A stretch of DNA of 39,723 bases from Oscillospiraceae bacterium (GTDB taxonomy: Bacteria > Bacillota > Clostridia > Oscillospirales > Oscillospiraceae). The DNA is taken from positions 1-39,723 of the forward strand of contig CADBWQ010000024.1 in assembly GCA_902798545.1 (NCBI GenBank). The letters are read 5' to 3'. The stretch's first letter is position 1. Each line of letters starts with the position of its first letter. Below are positions 1-7,688 of this stretch, piece by piece. The notes below the pieces were generated by a model, which ran no database searches, was not told the DNA's origin, and saw only the letters and a program-made list of their open reading frames with translations. The position numbers and the translations under genes are program-made.

Positions 1-74
1 TTCCCGCCCGGAAATGCCAGGCCGCTTTCCTCATAGTAGTCGATGCAGTTGTCACCGATACAGGCGATTTTCAT
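1..74 (-). CDS. frlD: Fructoselysine 6-kinase, N-terminal fragment (runs off left edge)
   Basis: Only the first 24 codons lie inside the window. The ATG (74-72) overlaps the frlC stop as ATGA, so translation is coupled. The visible protein starts MKIACIGDNCIDYY and continues to a FPGGN motif, the pattern of PfkB-family sugar kinases and specifically of FrlD (IGDNC...GGN). In the known pathway FrlD phosphorylates fructoselysine at C6 to make the substrate of FrlB. Identification rests on this short stretch and on being last in a frlB-frlC-frlD order. The ATP-binding and catalytic parts are outside the window. Confidence 0.8.
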   Translation of the reverse strand, partial: MKIACIGDNCIDYYEESGLAFPGG

Positions 75-889
75 GATTCTGTCATCTCCCTGATCCTCCA
101 AATGGCGGCTGCCGCGGCTTCGGAAGGCGTGTCAATATAATGTGTGACCAGCTCCAATGTCGCCGAGCCGTCATAAACACCTGTTCTCAGTTCCCCCAGG
201 AGTCCGCGGAGATCCATACTTCCGTCTCCGGGCAGGAGATGGGCCTCCGTGATACCGTCGCTGTCCGTCAGATGCAGGTGCGCCATTCGCGATCCGAGCA
301 GACGGATATCATCAGCGGGATTCCGTTGCTGTACGAACGGAACAACGACATCGCACATGCCCTGAATAAAGTGAGAATTGAGTTCCTCCAGGATCTCCAG
401 CAATTCCTCTGCACAGGTGCAGAAGTCCGATTCCATCGGAGTGAGAGGTTCCAGAAGGATGGGATGATCCAGTCGTTCCGCTTCCAAAGAGAGATGCCGC
501 AGGCTTTTTAGAAGCCGGGCTCTCCGCTCCTGGAGAGGTGCAAAGCCACTGTGCCCGACAGAGATCAGAGTATACTTTGCACCCAAAGCCTTGCCGCAGT
601 GGAGGGCAGCCGACAGATAGTCCATCGCATCTTCCCACTGGCGCTCGGACCCGGCCATATAATTGAAAGGATAGGCGTTGTGCTCCGGGGTATAAATCTC
701 CACCGGCATCTCAAAGCGATCGATCAGCCGCAGGACGGCCTCCAGATCCCCGGCGAGGAGATCCGGCGCATAGGCGTGCGGTCTGCCGCCCCATAGTTCA
801 ATGTAATCGTAACCCAGAATGCTGGCATCTGAAAAGGCCCTTTCCAGCGAAAGCCGCTGATAGGGGCAGGTAAATAGTCCGTATTTCAT
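71..889 (-). CDS. frlC: Fructoselysine 3-epimerase (xylose-isomerase-like TIM barrel)
   Basis: A 272-residue sugar-phosphate isomerase/epimerase-like barrel. The N-terminus (MKYGLFTCPYQRLSLE, then ELWGGRPHAYAPDL) and the later YTPEHNAYPFNYM, LISVGHSGF and LLEPLTPMESD stretches match the FrlC pattern. Glu in LEPLTP, Asp in the MCDVV segment, His in HLHLTDSD and Glu in LELVT are the expected metal and catalytic positions of this fold. FrlC interconverts fructoselysine and psicoselysine, which lets the cell use the 3-epimer. I chose the ATG at 889 because homology begins exactly there; an in-frame upstream extension to 1054 would run into frlB. It sits 56 bp after frlB, with a hairpin between, and overlaps frlD by 4 bp. 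The ribosome site (GGAATGT) is weak. Confidence 0.88.
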   Translation of the reverse strand: MKYGLFTCPYQRLSLERAFSDASILGYDYIELWGGRPHAYAPDLLAGDLEAVLRLIDRFEMPVEIYTPEHNAYPFNYMAGSERQWEDAMDYLSAALHCGKALGAKYTLISVGHSGFAPLQERRARLLKSLRHLSLEAERLDHPILLEPLTPMESDFCTCAEELLEILEELNSHFIQGMCDVVVPFVQQRNPADDIRLLGSRMAHLHLTDSDGITEAHLLPGDGSMDLRGLLGELRTGVYDGSATLELVTHYIDTPSEAAAAAIWRIREMTES

Positions 890-911
890 AACATTCCGTT
901 GCTTGATGAAA

Positions 912-936
912 CAGGGAAGGCCTCGGACCTTCCCTG
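912..936 (-). other. Intercistronic hairpin between frlB and frlC
   Basis: A perfect 9-bp inverted repeat (CAGGGAAGG at 912-920, CCTTCCCTG at 928-936) with a 7-nt loop lies in the 56-bp gap. On the minus strand it is followed by only TTTCATC, not a long U-run. I therefore read it as a transcript-processing or partial attenuation hairpin within the operon, not a full terminator. Confidence 0.55.
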
Positions 937-945
937 CGTTTGTTT

Positions 946-1941
946 TCAATAGTCCATCTTCCGGTAATACCGGCGGAGCTTCATGTCGTGGCCGGAGAGC
1001 GCCTCCAGGTGGGCGTCGATGCGATTGGTTACGGCGTGCATGACCAGGTGGCATACCACAGGCCGAAACGCATCGTCAATACCGGGAAGTGCATACTCCT
1101 GCGTGTCGATGACGGTGTAGTTCTGACAGACTTTCGGAAGAAAACGGGCGACCCGCTCCCCCAGACTGCGCTGAGCATCTTCCCCGATGAACAGGGTAAC
1201 GGGCGTATCCTCCTCGATAATCTCCAGCATGCCATGGAAAAACTCCGCGGAGTGGATCGACTTGGTGCGGATCCAGTGCATCTCTTCCCAGTAGCACATG
1301 GCGTAGGAATACGTTGCACCGTAGAGGCTCCCGGCACCGACAAAGTAATGGAGTGCGTCGTCTCTGTGCCGCCGGGCGAAATCTTCACCGAACGTGTCCG
1401 CGGCTTTTTCCACTTCAACCAGCGCCTCGGGAAGGGCCGCGTCAAATTGCTTATACATGGCTTCATACTCCGGCATAACACCCTCATGCCAGAGAATGCG
1501 GTCGGCTGCCATGAAAAACTTCAGCTGTTCATTTGCCGGATAGCTGATACAGAAGTCCACAGATGAAGCAAGAGGGACTTCCGGCTTGTCAATAAACCCG
1601 AGCACGCGGGCGCCGGCTTCCTGGGCTTTTGCCACAGCCTCCACGATTTCCGCGGTGGTGCCCGTGACAGAGGAGATGACGACCAGTGTCCCGGAGCCGA
1701 TTCTGCGGTCGCCTGCGGCACAGTATTCTGCCGCGTTGGTGACAAAGATGTCGAGGGCGCTACGCTCTTTCATATGGCAGTGTGCCTGCATGCAGCTTGC
1801 CCAGGTACCGCCGATCCCGAGCCAGCAGAGGTTGTTGAGTCCGTCGTTCCAGACCCCGTCGATGATCTGTTCAATCCGTGTGCGCAGGGCAAGCGCCCCG
1901 CGCACACTGTCTATTTGCTTCTGTTCGTCGAACTTAAGCAA
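946..1941 (-). CDS. frlB: Fructosamine-6-phosphate deglycase (SIS domain), FrlB-like
   Basis: A 331-residue protein with two SIS (sugar isomerase) domains. The first begins at CWLGIGGTWAS (about residue 39) and holds the phosphate-binding SSVTGTTAEI loop (about 90-99). The second starts near residue 200. HSAEFFHGMLEI (about 230) corresponds to the catalytic Glu/His segment of FrlB (SGEFRHGPLEIV in E. coli), and the RRYYRKMDY C-terminus matches the family's RRYY...Y end. FrlB cleaves fructoselysine 6-phosphate to glucose 6-phosphate and lysine. The start is TTG (1941), 7 nt after a strong AAGGGGG site and 22 bp after the binding-protein gene. The related glucoselysine-6-phosphate or other Amadori deglycases (GfrF, FraB) cannot be excluded by eye, but frlC and frlD next door favour fructoselysine. 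Confidence 0.87.
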   Translation of the reverse strand: MLKFDEQKQIDSVRGALALRTRIEQIIDGVWNDGLNNLCWLGIGGTWASCMQAHCHMKERSALDIFVTNAAEYCAAGDRRIGSGTLVVISSVTGTTAEIVEAVAKAQEAGARVLGFIDKPEVPLASSVDFCISYPANEQLKFFMAADRILWHEGVMPEYEAMYKQFDAALPEALVEVEKAADTFGEDFARRHRDDALHYFVGAGSLYGATYSYAMCYWEEMHWIRTKSIHSAEFFHGMLEIIEEDTPVTLFIGEDAQRSLGERVARFLPKVCQNYTVIDTQEYALPGIDDAFRPVVCHLVMHAVTNRIDAHLEALSGHDMKLRRYYRKMDY

Positions 1942-1963
1942 GGATTTTCCCCCTTCGCTCCGA

Positions 1964-2995
1964 TCAGCCGACCTTCAGCATCTGATAGTACTGATCGTAG
2001 ATGGTGATGGCATCGCCGACATCTTCCTGGAAGAAGATATTGGTCTTATAGTCAAAATCAAAAGCGGGACCGTTGCGATACTCCTCGGAAGCGGCTGCCA
2101 CGGCAGCATCGTTCGGGCAGGAGTAGGGGTTGTCTACCAGGTTCGCGGCCATGACTTCGGGGTCGCAGATGTAGTTGAGGAACTGATAGGCCAGATCCAT
2201 GTGCTGGGCACCCTTCGGGATGACGTACAGGTCAAAGCCGAGCTGTACCGGATCGCTGGTGAAGGGAGCCACGACGAGGGTGTTGTTCTCGCCCAGCTGA
2301 GCCATGGCCTCGGCGGTGTTGCCGTCATAGGTGAACATGCAGGAGATGGCACCGCTGACGATGTTGGTCTCGGTGGAGCCGTAGGCGACAACGTTCTCGT
2401 TGTACTTCACGAGCCACTCGTAGGCCTCCTTGATCTCGTTTTCATCACGGGAGTTGGGGTCATAGCCGAGAGCAATCAGAGCGATCGGGAAGAGGTTGCG
2501 GGCACCGTCGACAGAGCCGATCTGGCCCTTCATCTCCGGGCGGATCAGGTCGTTGTAGCAGGTGATCTCAATGGGGCAGCGCTCGGTATCATAGACGACG
2601 TAGATGTAGTTCATCAGATAGGGCACGCAGTAGCCCTGGTTCTGCTCGGACCAGTAGGCCTTGTTGATGTTGGCGGAGTTGGGGATCTGACTGAGGTCCA
2701 GTTCCTCCAGATAGCCGCCGTTGATCAGGGATTCCATGTAGGCGTCGCAGGTCATGATCAGGTCGTACTCACTGCCGGCACCGGCGGTGAGCTTGGTGAT
2801 GGAGTCTGCGTTGTCGTTCATGTAGCTCAGATTGACTCTGACGTCGAACTGATCCTCAAAGTCCGCGATCAGATCGTCAGAGATGTAGTCGCTCCACATG
2901 AAGATGTTGAGTTCCTTCCGCTCTGCAGCATTGGCCGTAATGCCGAGGCTGAAAAGCATGACAAGTGCGATGAGAAGGGAAAGCGCTTTTTTCAT
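1964..2995 (-). CDS. Polyamine-type ABC transporter substrate-binding protein (probable Amadori-compound importer)
   Basis: A 343-residue PotD/PotF-like extracytoplasmic binding protein. Residues 1-23 form a signal peptide ending ANA|AE. The mature part opens LNIFMWSDYI, the hallmark PotD start, followed by FEDQF, YDLIMTCD and FPIALIALGYDPNS. There is no cysteine in the signal peptide, so it is not a lipoprotein, which is unusual for a Gram-positive binding protein. It lies 27 bp after the PotC-like permease and 22 bp before frlB, in one transcript with the fructoselysine enzymes. The likely ligand is therefore a cationic glycated amine such as fructoselysine, not spermidine; this is inference from context. 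A strong GGAGG site precedes the ATG at 2995. Confidence 0.82.
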   Translation of the reverse strand: MKKALSLLIALVMLFSLGITANAAERKELNIFMWSDYISDDLIADFEDQFDVRVNLSYMNDNADSITKLTAGAGSEYDLIMTCDAYMESLINGGYLEELDLSQIPNSANINKAYWSEQNQGYCVPYLMNYIYVVYDTERCPIEITCYNDLIRPEMKGQIGSVDGARNLFPIALIALGYDPNSRDENEIKEAYEWLVKYNENVVAYGSTETNIVSGAISCMFTYDGNTAEAMAQLGENNTLVVAPFTSDPVQLGFDLYVIPKGAQHMDLAYQFLNYICDPEVMAANLVDNPYSCPNDAAVAAASEEYRNGPAFDFDYKTNIFFQEDVGDAITIYDQYYQMLKVG

Positions 2996-3022
2996 TTCTG
3001 GTTCCTCCTTGTTTTATATCTT

Positions 3023-3898
3023 TCAGCCATGCTCGGACATGGCGGAAATACGTTTTTCAGATTCAGCAATTTCTCTGGCCTCCTTTGCGGCAATGCGGCG
3101 CTGGATGAAATTCATGATCAGCATGCCGAACACCATGACAAGGACCATCAGCGTGGTCAGCGCGTTGATGTCCGGGGTGATGCCGGTACGGTTCACGGAG
3201 AGAATCAATACCGGGAGGGTCGACTGTCTGGCGCTCGCGAGCATGTTGGACATGATGACGTCGTCGATGGAGAGCGTGAAGCTCAGAAAGGCAGCGGACA
3301 TGATGCCGGGCATGATGCTTGGGATCGTAACGCGCCAGAAGGTCTGCACCCGGTTTGCTCCCAGATCCATGGAGGCCTCCTGCAGCGTGTCGTTGTCGCC
3401 GCTGATGCGCCCTTTGATGGTAACAACCGCATAAGGGATACAGAAGGTACAGTGGCCGATAACGATGGTCCCCATGCCGAGCTTGATGCCGATGGTCATG
3501 AAGATGATCAGCATGGAAACGGCCAGGACGATCTCAGGGACGACGATCGGGACATAGAGCATGAGGTTAATGAACTTCTTTCCACGGAACTGGAACTTCT
3601 TCAGCCCGATGCCGCCCAGAACCCCGATCACGACACTGATTATCGTGGCGAGAACGGCGATGATGATCGAGTAGACCAGTGCTTCCCAGAGGTCGTGGTT
3701 GCGGAAAGAAAAGAGTTTTCCGTACCAGGCGGTGGTAAAGCCCTCCCACGAGTAGTTGCGCTTGGCATCGTTGAAGGAGAACTGGATCATGACCAGCACC
3801 GGGATATAGAACATGGCATAGATGATCGCCGCGTAAAAGCTGCCCAAGAAACGGCCGCGCTTTTCACGGAGAACCTTTCGGTTTCTGCTTTGCTGCAT
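3023..3898 (-). CDS. Polyamine-type ABC transporter permease, PotC-like
   Basis: A 291-residue inner-membrane permease with about six hydrophobic segments (first near residues 20-42). The cytoplasmic EAA loop reads EASMDLGANRVQTFWRVTIP (about 180-199), followed by SIMPGI, which docks on the ATPase. The DDVIMSNMLA segment after it is typical of PotC. It starts 1 bp after the PotB-like stop and is 27 bp before the binding protein. It forms the membrane channel with the PotB-like subunit; the substrate is probably the Amadori compound handled by the downstream frl genes. Confidence 0.85.
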   Translation of the reverse strand: MQQSRNRKVLREKRGRFLGSFYAAIIYAMFYIPVLVMIQFSFNDAKRNYSWEGFTTAWYGKLFSFRNHDLWEALVYSIIIAVLATIISVVIGVLGGIGLKKFQFRGKKFINLMLYVPIVVPEIVLAVSMLIIFMTIGIKLGMGTIVIGHCTFCIPYAVVTIKGRISGDNDTLQEASMDLGANRVQTFWRVTIPSIMPGIMSAAFLSFTLSIDDVIMSNMLASARQSTLPVLILSVNRTGITPDINALTTLMVLVMVFGMLIMNFIQRRIAAKEAREIAESEKRISAMSEHG

Positions 3899-3899
3899 C

Positions 3900-4772
3900 T
3901 CACATCACCTCCATGTCCTCGATGCTGGCAAAGCGGGAGTAAAGGAAGATGAGCAGGGCCGTGATCAGCAGAAGCAGCACGCTCAGTGCCGCACCGAGGG
4001 GCCAGTTGCGGATGGTGCCGAACTGGTTTTTGATGATATTGCCGATGTAAAGCACCTTGCCGCCGCCCAGCATATCTGTAATGGTATAGGTGCCCAGCGC
4101 GGGAATAAAGGTCAGAATAATGGCGGAGAAAATCCCCGGAAAGGTCAGGGGCAGCGTGACCCGCAGGAAAGTGGTCGAGGGCTTTGCCCCGAGATCTGCG
4201 GAGGCCTCCAGCATGGCATCCTGCAGCTTCTCAATGGAGGAGTACATGGGCAGAACGGCAAAGGGGAGGAAGTTCGTGATCAGACCGAGGAGAACCAGAC
4301 CGTCCGTATAGAGAAACATGACCGGCTTATCCACCAGGCCGAACGCCAGCAGTGCCTTGTTCACGGGACCGTTGGTCTGAAACAGCAGCATCCAGGCGTT
4401 GAGACGCATCAGGGAATTGGTCCAGAGCGGGATCATCAGCAGCATAATGAGGCGTGAAGCAACGTCGGCGGGCTTCCGCGCAATATAGTAGGCAAAGGGA
4501 TATCCGAGCAGCAGACAGACAACCGTTGTGACGACGGCGACACGCAGGCTTTTGAGGATAACATTGAGATAGATCACATCCGCCAGCGTCTGATAGGACG
4601 TAAGGGTCGGGGTATATTCCACACCGCCGAAGGTGCCGCGCGTCATGAAGCTGATGAAGATGATAAACAGCATGGGGATGGTCACGAACAGAATCATCCA
4701 GAGCGAGACCGGCCCGGCCTGCGCAATCATCGGCAGGCGGCTGAGGGGCTTTTTCTTCGTCATCTGATTCAT
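3900..4772 (-). CDS. Polyamine-type ABC transporter permease, PotB-like
   Basis: A 290-residue membrane permease starting [14 protein letters not shown], with a first transmembrane segment near residues 20-42. The EAA loop is EASADLGAKPSTTFLRVTLP (about 195-214), followed by LTFPGI. TRGTFGGVEYTPTL after the first segment is the usual PotB periplasmic loop. I placed the start at 4772, where the ATG overlaps the ATPase stop as ATGA; the longer reading to 4826 lies inside the ATPase gene. It pairs with the PotC-like subunit one base downstream. Confidence 0.86.
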   Translation of the reverse strand: MNQMTKKKPLSRLPMIAQAGPVSLWMILFVTIPMLFIIFISFMTRGTFGGVEYTPTLTSYQTLADVIYLNVILKSLRVAVVTTVVCLLLGYPFAYYIARKPADVASRLIMLLMIPLWTNSLMRLNAWMLLFQTNGPVNKALLAFGLVDKPVMFLYTDGLVLLGLITNFLPFAVLPMYSSIEKLQDAMLEASADLGAKPSTTFLRVTLPLTFPGIFSAIILTFIPALGTYTITDMLGGGKVLYIGNIIKNQFGTIRNWPLGAALSVLLLLITALLIFLYSRFASIEDMEVM

Positions 4773-5851
4773 GCCATCACCCCCGCCTCCAGGTGGATCG
4801 GGACAGACTTTGCAGGATCCCAGCACAGATACCGCTCATCGCCTTCGTGCAGATCGGGATCGGTTTCAAAACGGGAGAACTTCAGTTCCTGCCCGTTCTC
4901 GAGATCGAGGCTGGTCTTGATGACCGTGCCCATATAGATGAAGTCCTTCACCCTGGCCCGGACGGTGAAGCCGTCCTTCGGCGCCAGGCAGACGGAGAGA
5001 TACTCGGGACGGATGGAAACGCAGATCTTCTCGCCGACGGAAAAACCCTCGCCGTTGGTGATGATCATTCCGCACGCGGTTTCCACCTGTATGAGATTTC
5101 CTGTTATTTTTTGCACGGTGCCTTCCAGAATGTTGGATTCCCCGATGAAGTCGGCGACGAAGCGGCAGCTGGGGTGATCGTAGATCTCCAGAGGACTGCC
5201 GATCTGGAGAATGATGCCGTCCCGCATGACGGCGATGCGGTCCGACATGGTCATGGCCTCTTCCTGGTCGTGGGTGACGTAGACAAAGGTGATCCCCAGC
5301 TTTTTCTGCAGGCGCTTCAGCTCGATCTGCATCTGCTTGCGGAGTTTCAGGTCCAGAGCGCCCAGCGGCTCATCGAGAAGAAGAACACGGGGGCTGTTGA
5401 TCAGCGCGCGGGCAATGGCGACGCGCTGTTTCTGGCCGCCGGAGAGCGCATCGGGCTTGCGCTTCTCATAGCCCGACATCTGGACCAGGGCAAGCATTTC
5501 CTCTACCCGCCTGCGGATCTCATCCTTCGGGACTTTCCTGATGGAGGGGCCGTAAGCGACATTGTCATAGACACTCATATGCGGGAAAAGAGAATAGTTC
5601 TGGAAAACCGTGTTCACATCCCGCTGATATGGCTCTTTCTCCTCCACGCGCTCGCCCTGCACCTCGATGATGCCGCTGGTCGCATCCTCAAAGCCGGCGA
5701 TCATGCGCAGGGTGGTTGTTTTTCCGCAGCCCGAGGGACCCAGCAGGGTCAGGAACTCTCCCTCCCGAATTTCAAGATTCATGTCCTTGACGACATGGTT
5801 GTTCCCATACCATTTATCCACATGCTGGATCGAAACAATGGAATCTGACAA
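4769..5851 (-). CDS. Polyamine-type ABC transporter ATPase, PotA-like
   Basis: A 360-residue ATPase. Walker A is GPSGCGKTT (residues 38-46), the signature is [15 protein letters not shown], Walker B is [12 protein letters not shown] and the switch His is in YVTHDQEEA. The last third is a TOBE-like regulatory domain, as in PotA, MalK and UgpC. It energises the transporter encoded by the next three genes. The start is TTG (5851) after GTGAGG; no in-frame ATG with a better site is visible. It is the first gene of the frl operon, directly downstream of the promoter and operator at 5895-5923. Confidence 0.9.
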   Translation of the reverse strand: MSDSIVSIQHVDKWYGNNHVVKDMNLEIREGEFLTLLGPSGCGKTTTLRMIAGFEDATSGIIEVQGERVEEKEPYQRDVNTVFQNYSLFPHMSVYDNVAYGPSIRKVPKDEIRRRVEEMLALVQMSGYEKRKPDALSGGQKQRVAIARALINSPRVLLLDEPLGALDLKLRKQMQIELKRLQKKLGITFVYVTHDQEEAMTMSDRIAVMRDGIILQIGSPLEIYDHPSCRFVADFIGESNILEGTVQKITGNLIQVETACGMIITNGEGFSVGEKICVSIRPEYLSVCLAPKDGFTVRARVKDFIYMGTVIKTSLDLENGQELKFSRFETDPDLHEGDERYLCWDPAKSVPIHLEAGVMA

Positions 5852-5894
5852 AAAGCCTCACTCCCCATGAGATTCTTTTGATGCGGTTTAAACA

Positions 5895-5923
5895 AGTATA
5901 TTATATATTCATACCAATTACAA
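5895..5923 (-). promoter_or_regulatory. Promoter of the pot-like/frl operon
   Basis: On the minus strand TTGTAA (5923-5918), a 17-bp spacer and TATACT (5900-5895) lie 44 bp upstream of the ATPase start. The AATTGGTAT motif occupies the end of the -35 and the first part of the spacer, the classic position for a repressor. Confidence 0.65.
5907..5920 (-). promoter_or_regulatory. Putative GntR/UTRA operator, copy 1 (frl operon promoter)
   Basis: The minus strand reads TAATTGGTATGAAT, overlapping the -35/-10 spacer of the operon promoter. The AATTGGTAT core recurs at 6059-6067 and 7543-7551, all beside the two GntR genes. The core resembles the TGGTATA half of HutC-subfamily operators. Binding is inferred. 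Confidence 0.55.
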
Positions 5924-5989
5924 TAGAAAAAACGGCAAATACTCATTTTTTGTCAGGATAAATGCAGAATAAAATCTATTTTAGACAGA

Positions 5990-6028
5990 AAACAAAAAGA
6001 ATCTGCCCCCGGTAACGGCGGGAGCAGA
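5990..6028 (-). terminator. Rho-independent terminator of the gntR pair
   Basis: A 10-bp stem (6019-6028 with 6002-6011, one G-U pair) with a 7-nt loop is followed on the minus strand by TTCTTTTTGTTTTC. It lies 37 bp past the stop of the downstream GntR gene and separates the regulators from the structural operon. Confidence 0.8.
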
Positions 6029-6054
6029 AAGCTGAACAGATGATTTGATTATAA

Positions 6055-6068
6055 ATCTATACCAATTA
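6055..6068 (-). promoter_or_regulatory. Putative GntR/UTRA operator, copy 2 (overlaps gntR stop)
   Basis: The minus strand reads TTAATTGGTATAGA; the AATT of the core overlaps the TAA stop of the second GntR gene. It lies about 140 bp upstream of copy 1, so the pair could support looping or cooperative repression of the frl operon. Function is inferred from the repeat alone. Confidence 0.45.
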
Positions 6069-6791
6069 AGAACTGGAATAGTGAACTGAAAATTCGGTCC
6101 GGTCTCCGCGGATATAGCTGCGGGAGAACTCGACCATCCGCCCCAGTGTGTCCTGAACGGAGTAGCTGAATTCCATGACAGCCTGCTGGGGGGAGACATC
6201 GATCAGCCTGGCCAGTGCCGGCTCCAGTCTGGTGATGCGGAGCGTCTGCTGACCGATGTTGAGTCGAATGCCGTTCCACTGCAGAGCGTCATAGAGAGAG
6301 AAGAGGCTGATGTCGATGTCCTCCAGTCCGGGGCACAGCGCGTATGGAATATAGATCTCCTCCAGCGCAACCGGATCTCCTTCACTGGAATCGATCCGTC
6401 GGATGAACCAAACCGGGTCGTCAGGAGACAGTTTGAGCAGGTGTGCATACAGAGGGCCGGCAGGCCGGACGGCCTTGACCAGAACCTTGGTGGAGGCGTC
6501 CCTCCCGCGTTCCTGCATGGTATGCCGATATCCGCCAAGCGTTTCCAGATCACGCAGGGTCTTCGACCCCTGAACGAAAACGCCTTTCCCCTGAACACTC
6601 TTCAGCAGTCCTTCGTTTTCCAGCGCTTCCACGGCGCTGCGGACCGACAGGCGGTTCAGACCGTATGCCTCCGCCAGCTGGTTTTCAGACGGGATGGCGG
6701 TGCCGGGCTGGTACTCGCCGTCTTCGATCTTGCCGCGGATGATCTCACGAAGCTGAATGTAAAGAGGAGAACGGTAGTTGAGCTCACTCAT
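6066..6791 (-). CDS. GntR family transcriptional regulator with UTRA domain (HutC subfamily)
   Basis: A 241-residue regulator. Residues 8-72 are a GntR winged helix (PLYIQLREIIRGKIEDGEY, PGTAIPSENQLAEAYGLNR, SVRSAVEALENEGLL), and residues 85-235 are the UTRA ligand-binding fold (GGYRHTMQERGRD ... FIRRIDSSEGDPVALEEIYIP). It is translationally coupled (ATGA) to a second, divergent paralogue upstream and sits directly before the frl operon. It probably senses an Amadori sugar phosphate and represses the transporter and catabolic genes, as FrlR does in Bacillus. The start at 6791 follows GTCTC-poor sequence but begins exactly at the homology and at the ATGA overlap. Confidence 0.82.
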   Translation of the reverse strand: MSELNYRSPLYIQLREIIRGKIEDGEYQPGTAIPSENQLAEAYGLNRLSVRSAVEALENEGLLKSVQGKGVFVQGSKTLRDLETLGGYRHTMQERGRDASTKVLVKAVRPAGPLYAHLLKLSPDDPVWFIRRIDSSEGDPVALEEIYIPYALCPGLEDIDISLFSLYDALQWNGIRLNIGQQTLRITRLEPALARLIDVSPQQAVMEFSYSVQDTLGRMVEFSRSYIRGDRTEFSVHYSSS

Positions 6792-7528
6792 ACCCGCGTC
6801 TCCTTTCCATCGGACCATCGGAGCGTACTGACCATCTCGATGCGATCCGCACGTCCCACGGTACGGCAGTATTCAATGACGATACCGTCCGGAGCTTCGG
6901 TTCTGCTCTCGATCCAGAAAGCGGCATCTCCCGCAGAAAGCTGCAGGTGTTTTGCCTCTTCTTCTGAGACGAGGGTGATTCCGGTCTTTTCAACCCCATG
7001 GTCAAGGCGGAGATGATAATTGCTTTTCAGAATGCGGAAAAGAGAATCCGTCACCAGATCCTGTTCTTCCAGGCCGGGGGCAAGCTCGTGCGGAATATAC
7101 GCCGTCTCTATCATGAGCGGCATCTGTTCCAGCATGCGCAGGCGGGAGATCCGATAGAGCCTGTCTCCCAGCATCCTCTGAAAACGCCGTGAGAGGGTCT
7201 TATCACATTCAACCAGGGAAAAAGAGAGCAGACGGGTTTCCGCCTGGAAGCCGCTTTCCGCGGCGTATTCGGTGAAGCTCTGAAGATCCTGAAGGGTACG
7301 GCGAAATCGCGGAGCCACGCGGGTTCCGCTTCCCTGAACGGCGTATAGCCTTCCGGCGGTTTCCAGTGCAGAGATTGCGCTGCGAAGGGTACAGCGATTC
7401 AGGCCCCACATTCGGCACATCTTCCGCTCCGGAGGGAGAAGGTCATCTGCTGTGAGCGCATGCTCCAGAATGTATGCCTCGATCTGTTCCCGGGCCCATT
7501 CCCGAGGTCGGGGTGTATAAGTCTTCAT
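6788..7528 (-). CDS. GntR family transcriptional regulator with UTRA domain, second paralogue
   Basis: A 246-residue regulator: winged helix at about residues 8-70 (REWAREQIEAYILEHAL, PPERKMCRMWGLNRCTLRSAI), UTRA domain at about 80-240 (LYRISRLRMLEQMPLMIETAYIP). It lacks the usual PSExxLA wording (PPERKMCRMWG instead) and so may recognise a different site or ligand from its neighbour. The ATG at 7528 has AGGA 8 nt upstream; an in-frame ATG at 7537 has no comparable site. It is the first gene of the regulator pair and has its own promoter and operator copy, so it may be autoregulated. Two adjacent UTRA regulators for one small locus is uncommon. Confidence 0.8.
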   Translation of the reverse strand: MKTYTPRPREWAREQIEAYILEHALTADDLLPPERKMCRMWGLNRCTLRSAISALETAGRLYAVQGSGTRVAPRFRRTLQDLQSFTEYAAESGFQAETRLLSFSLVECDKTLSRRFQRMLGDRLYRISRLRMLEQMPLMIETAYIPHELAPGLEEQDLVTDSLFRILKSNYHLRLDHGVEKTGITLVSEEEAKHLQLSAGDAAFWIESRTEAPDGIVIEYCRTVGRADRIEMVSTLRWSDGKETRV

Positions 7529-7542
7529 ACAGACCATCCTGA

Positions 7543-7556
7543 AATTGGTATGATTT
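7543..7556 (+). promoter_or_regulatory. Putative GntR/UTRA operator, copy 3 (gntR promoter)
   Basis: AATTGGTATGATTT lies between the -10 box and the start codon of the upstream GntR gene. It shares the nine-base core with copies 1 and 2 but is in the opposite orientation. It suggests autoregulation of the gntR pair. Confidence 0.5.
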
Positions 7557-7567
7557 GGATGAGCACA

Positions 7568-7596
7568 ATTATACACACTTTCGAGGTGCCACACAA
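7568..7596 (-). promoter_or_regulatory. Promoter of the gntR pair
   Basis: On the minus strand TTGTGT (7596-7591), a 17-bp spacer ending TGTG, and a perfect TATAAT (7573-7568). It is about 40 bp upstream of the start codon at 7528, with operator copy 3 downstream of it. Confidence 0.7.
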
Positions 7597-7629
7597 GAGG
7601 ATTCTCCTGCCGGAAAGTCTGAATTTCGA

Positions 7630-7658
7630 TTGAAAGACCGGGCGTTCTATGGTATGAT
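7630..7658 (+). promoter_or_regulatory. Promoter of udk operon
   Basis: TTGAAA (7630-7635), a 17-bp spacer and TATGAT (7653-7658), 30 bp upstream of the udk start. It is the only clear promoter I see ahead of the udk-tdk-sufC-sufB run. Confidence 0.72.
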
Positions 7659-7688
7659 AGGGCGAAAAAAGACTACGGAGGGTACGTG

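Noticed and set aside
1586-3952. 788-codon open frame on the plus strand
   Set aside because: It lies antisense to frlB and the PotD- and PotC-like genes, whose protein homology is clear. The long opening comes from GC-biased third positions, and the translation (rich in His, Asp, Val) resembles nothing.
4793-5848. 351-codon open frame on the plus strand
   Set aside because: Antisense to the PotA-like ATPase; no homology and no start site.
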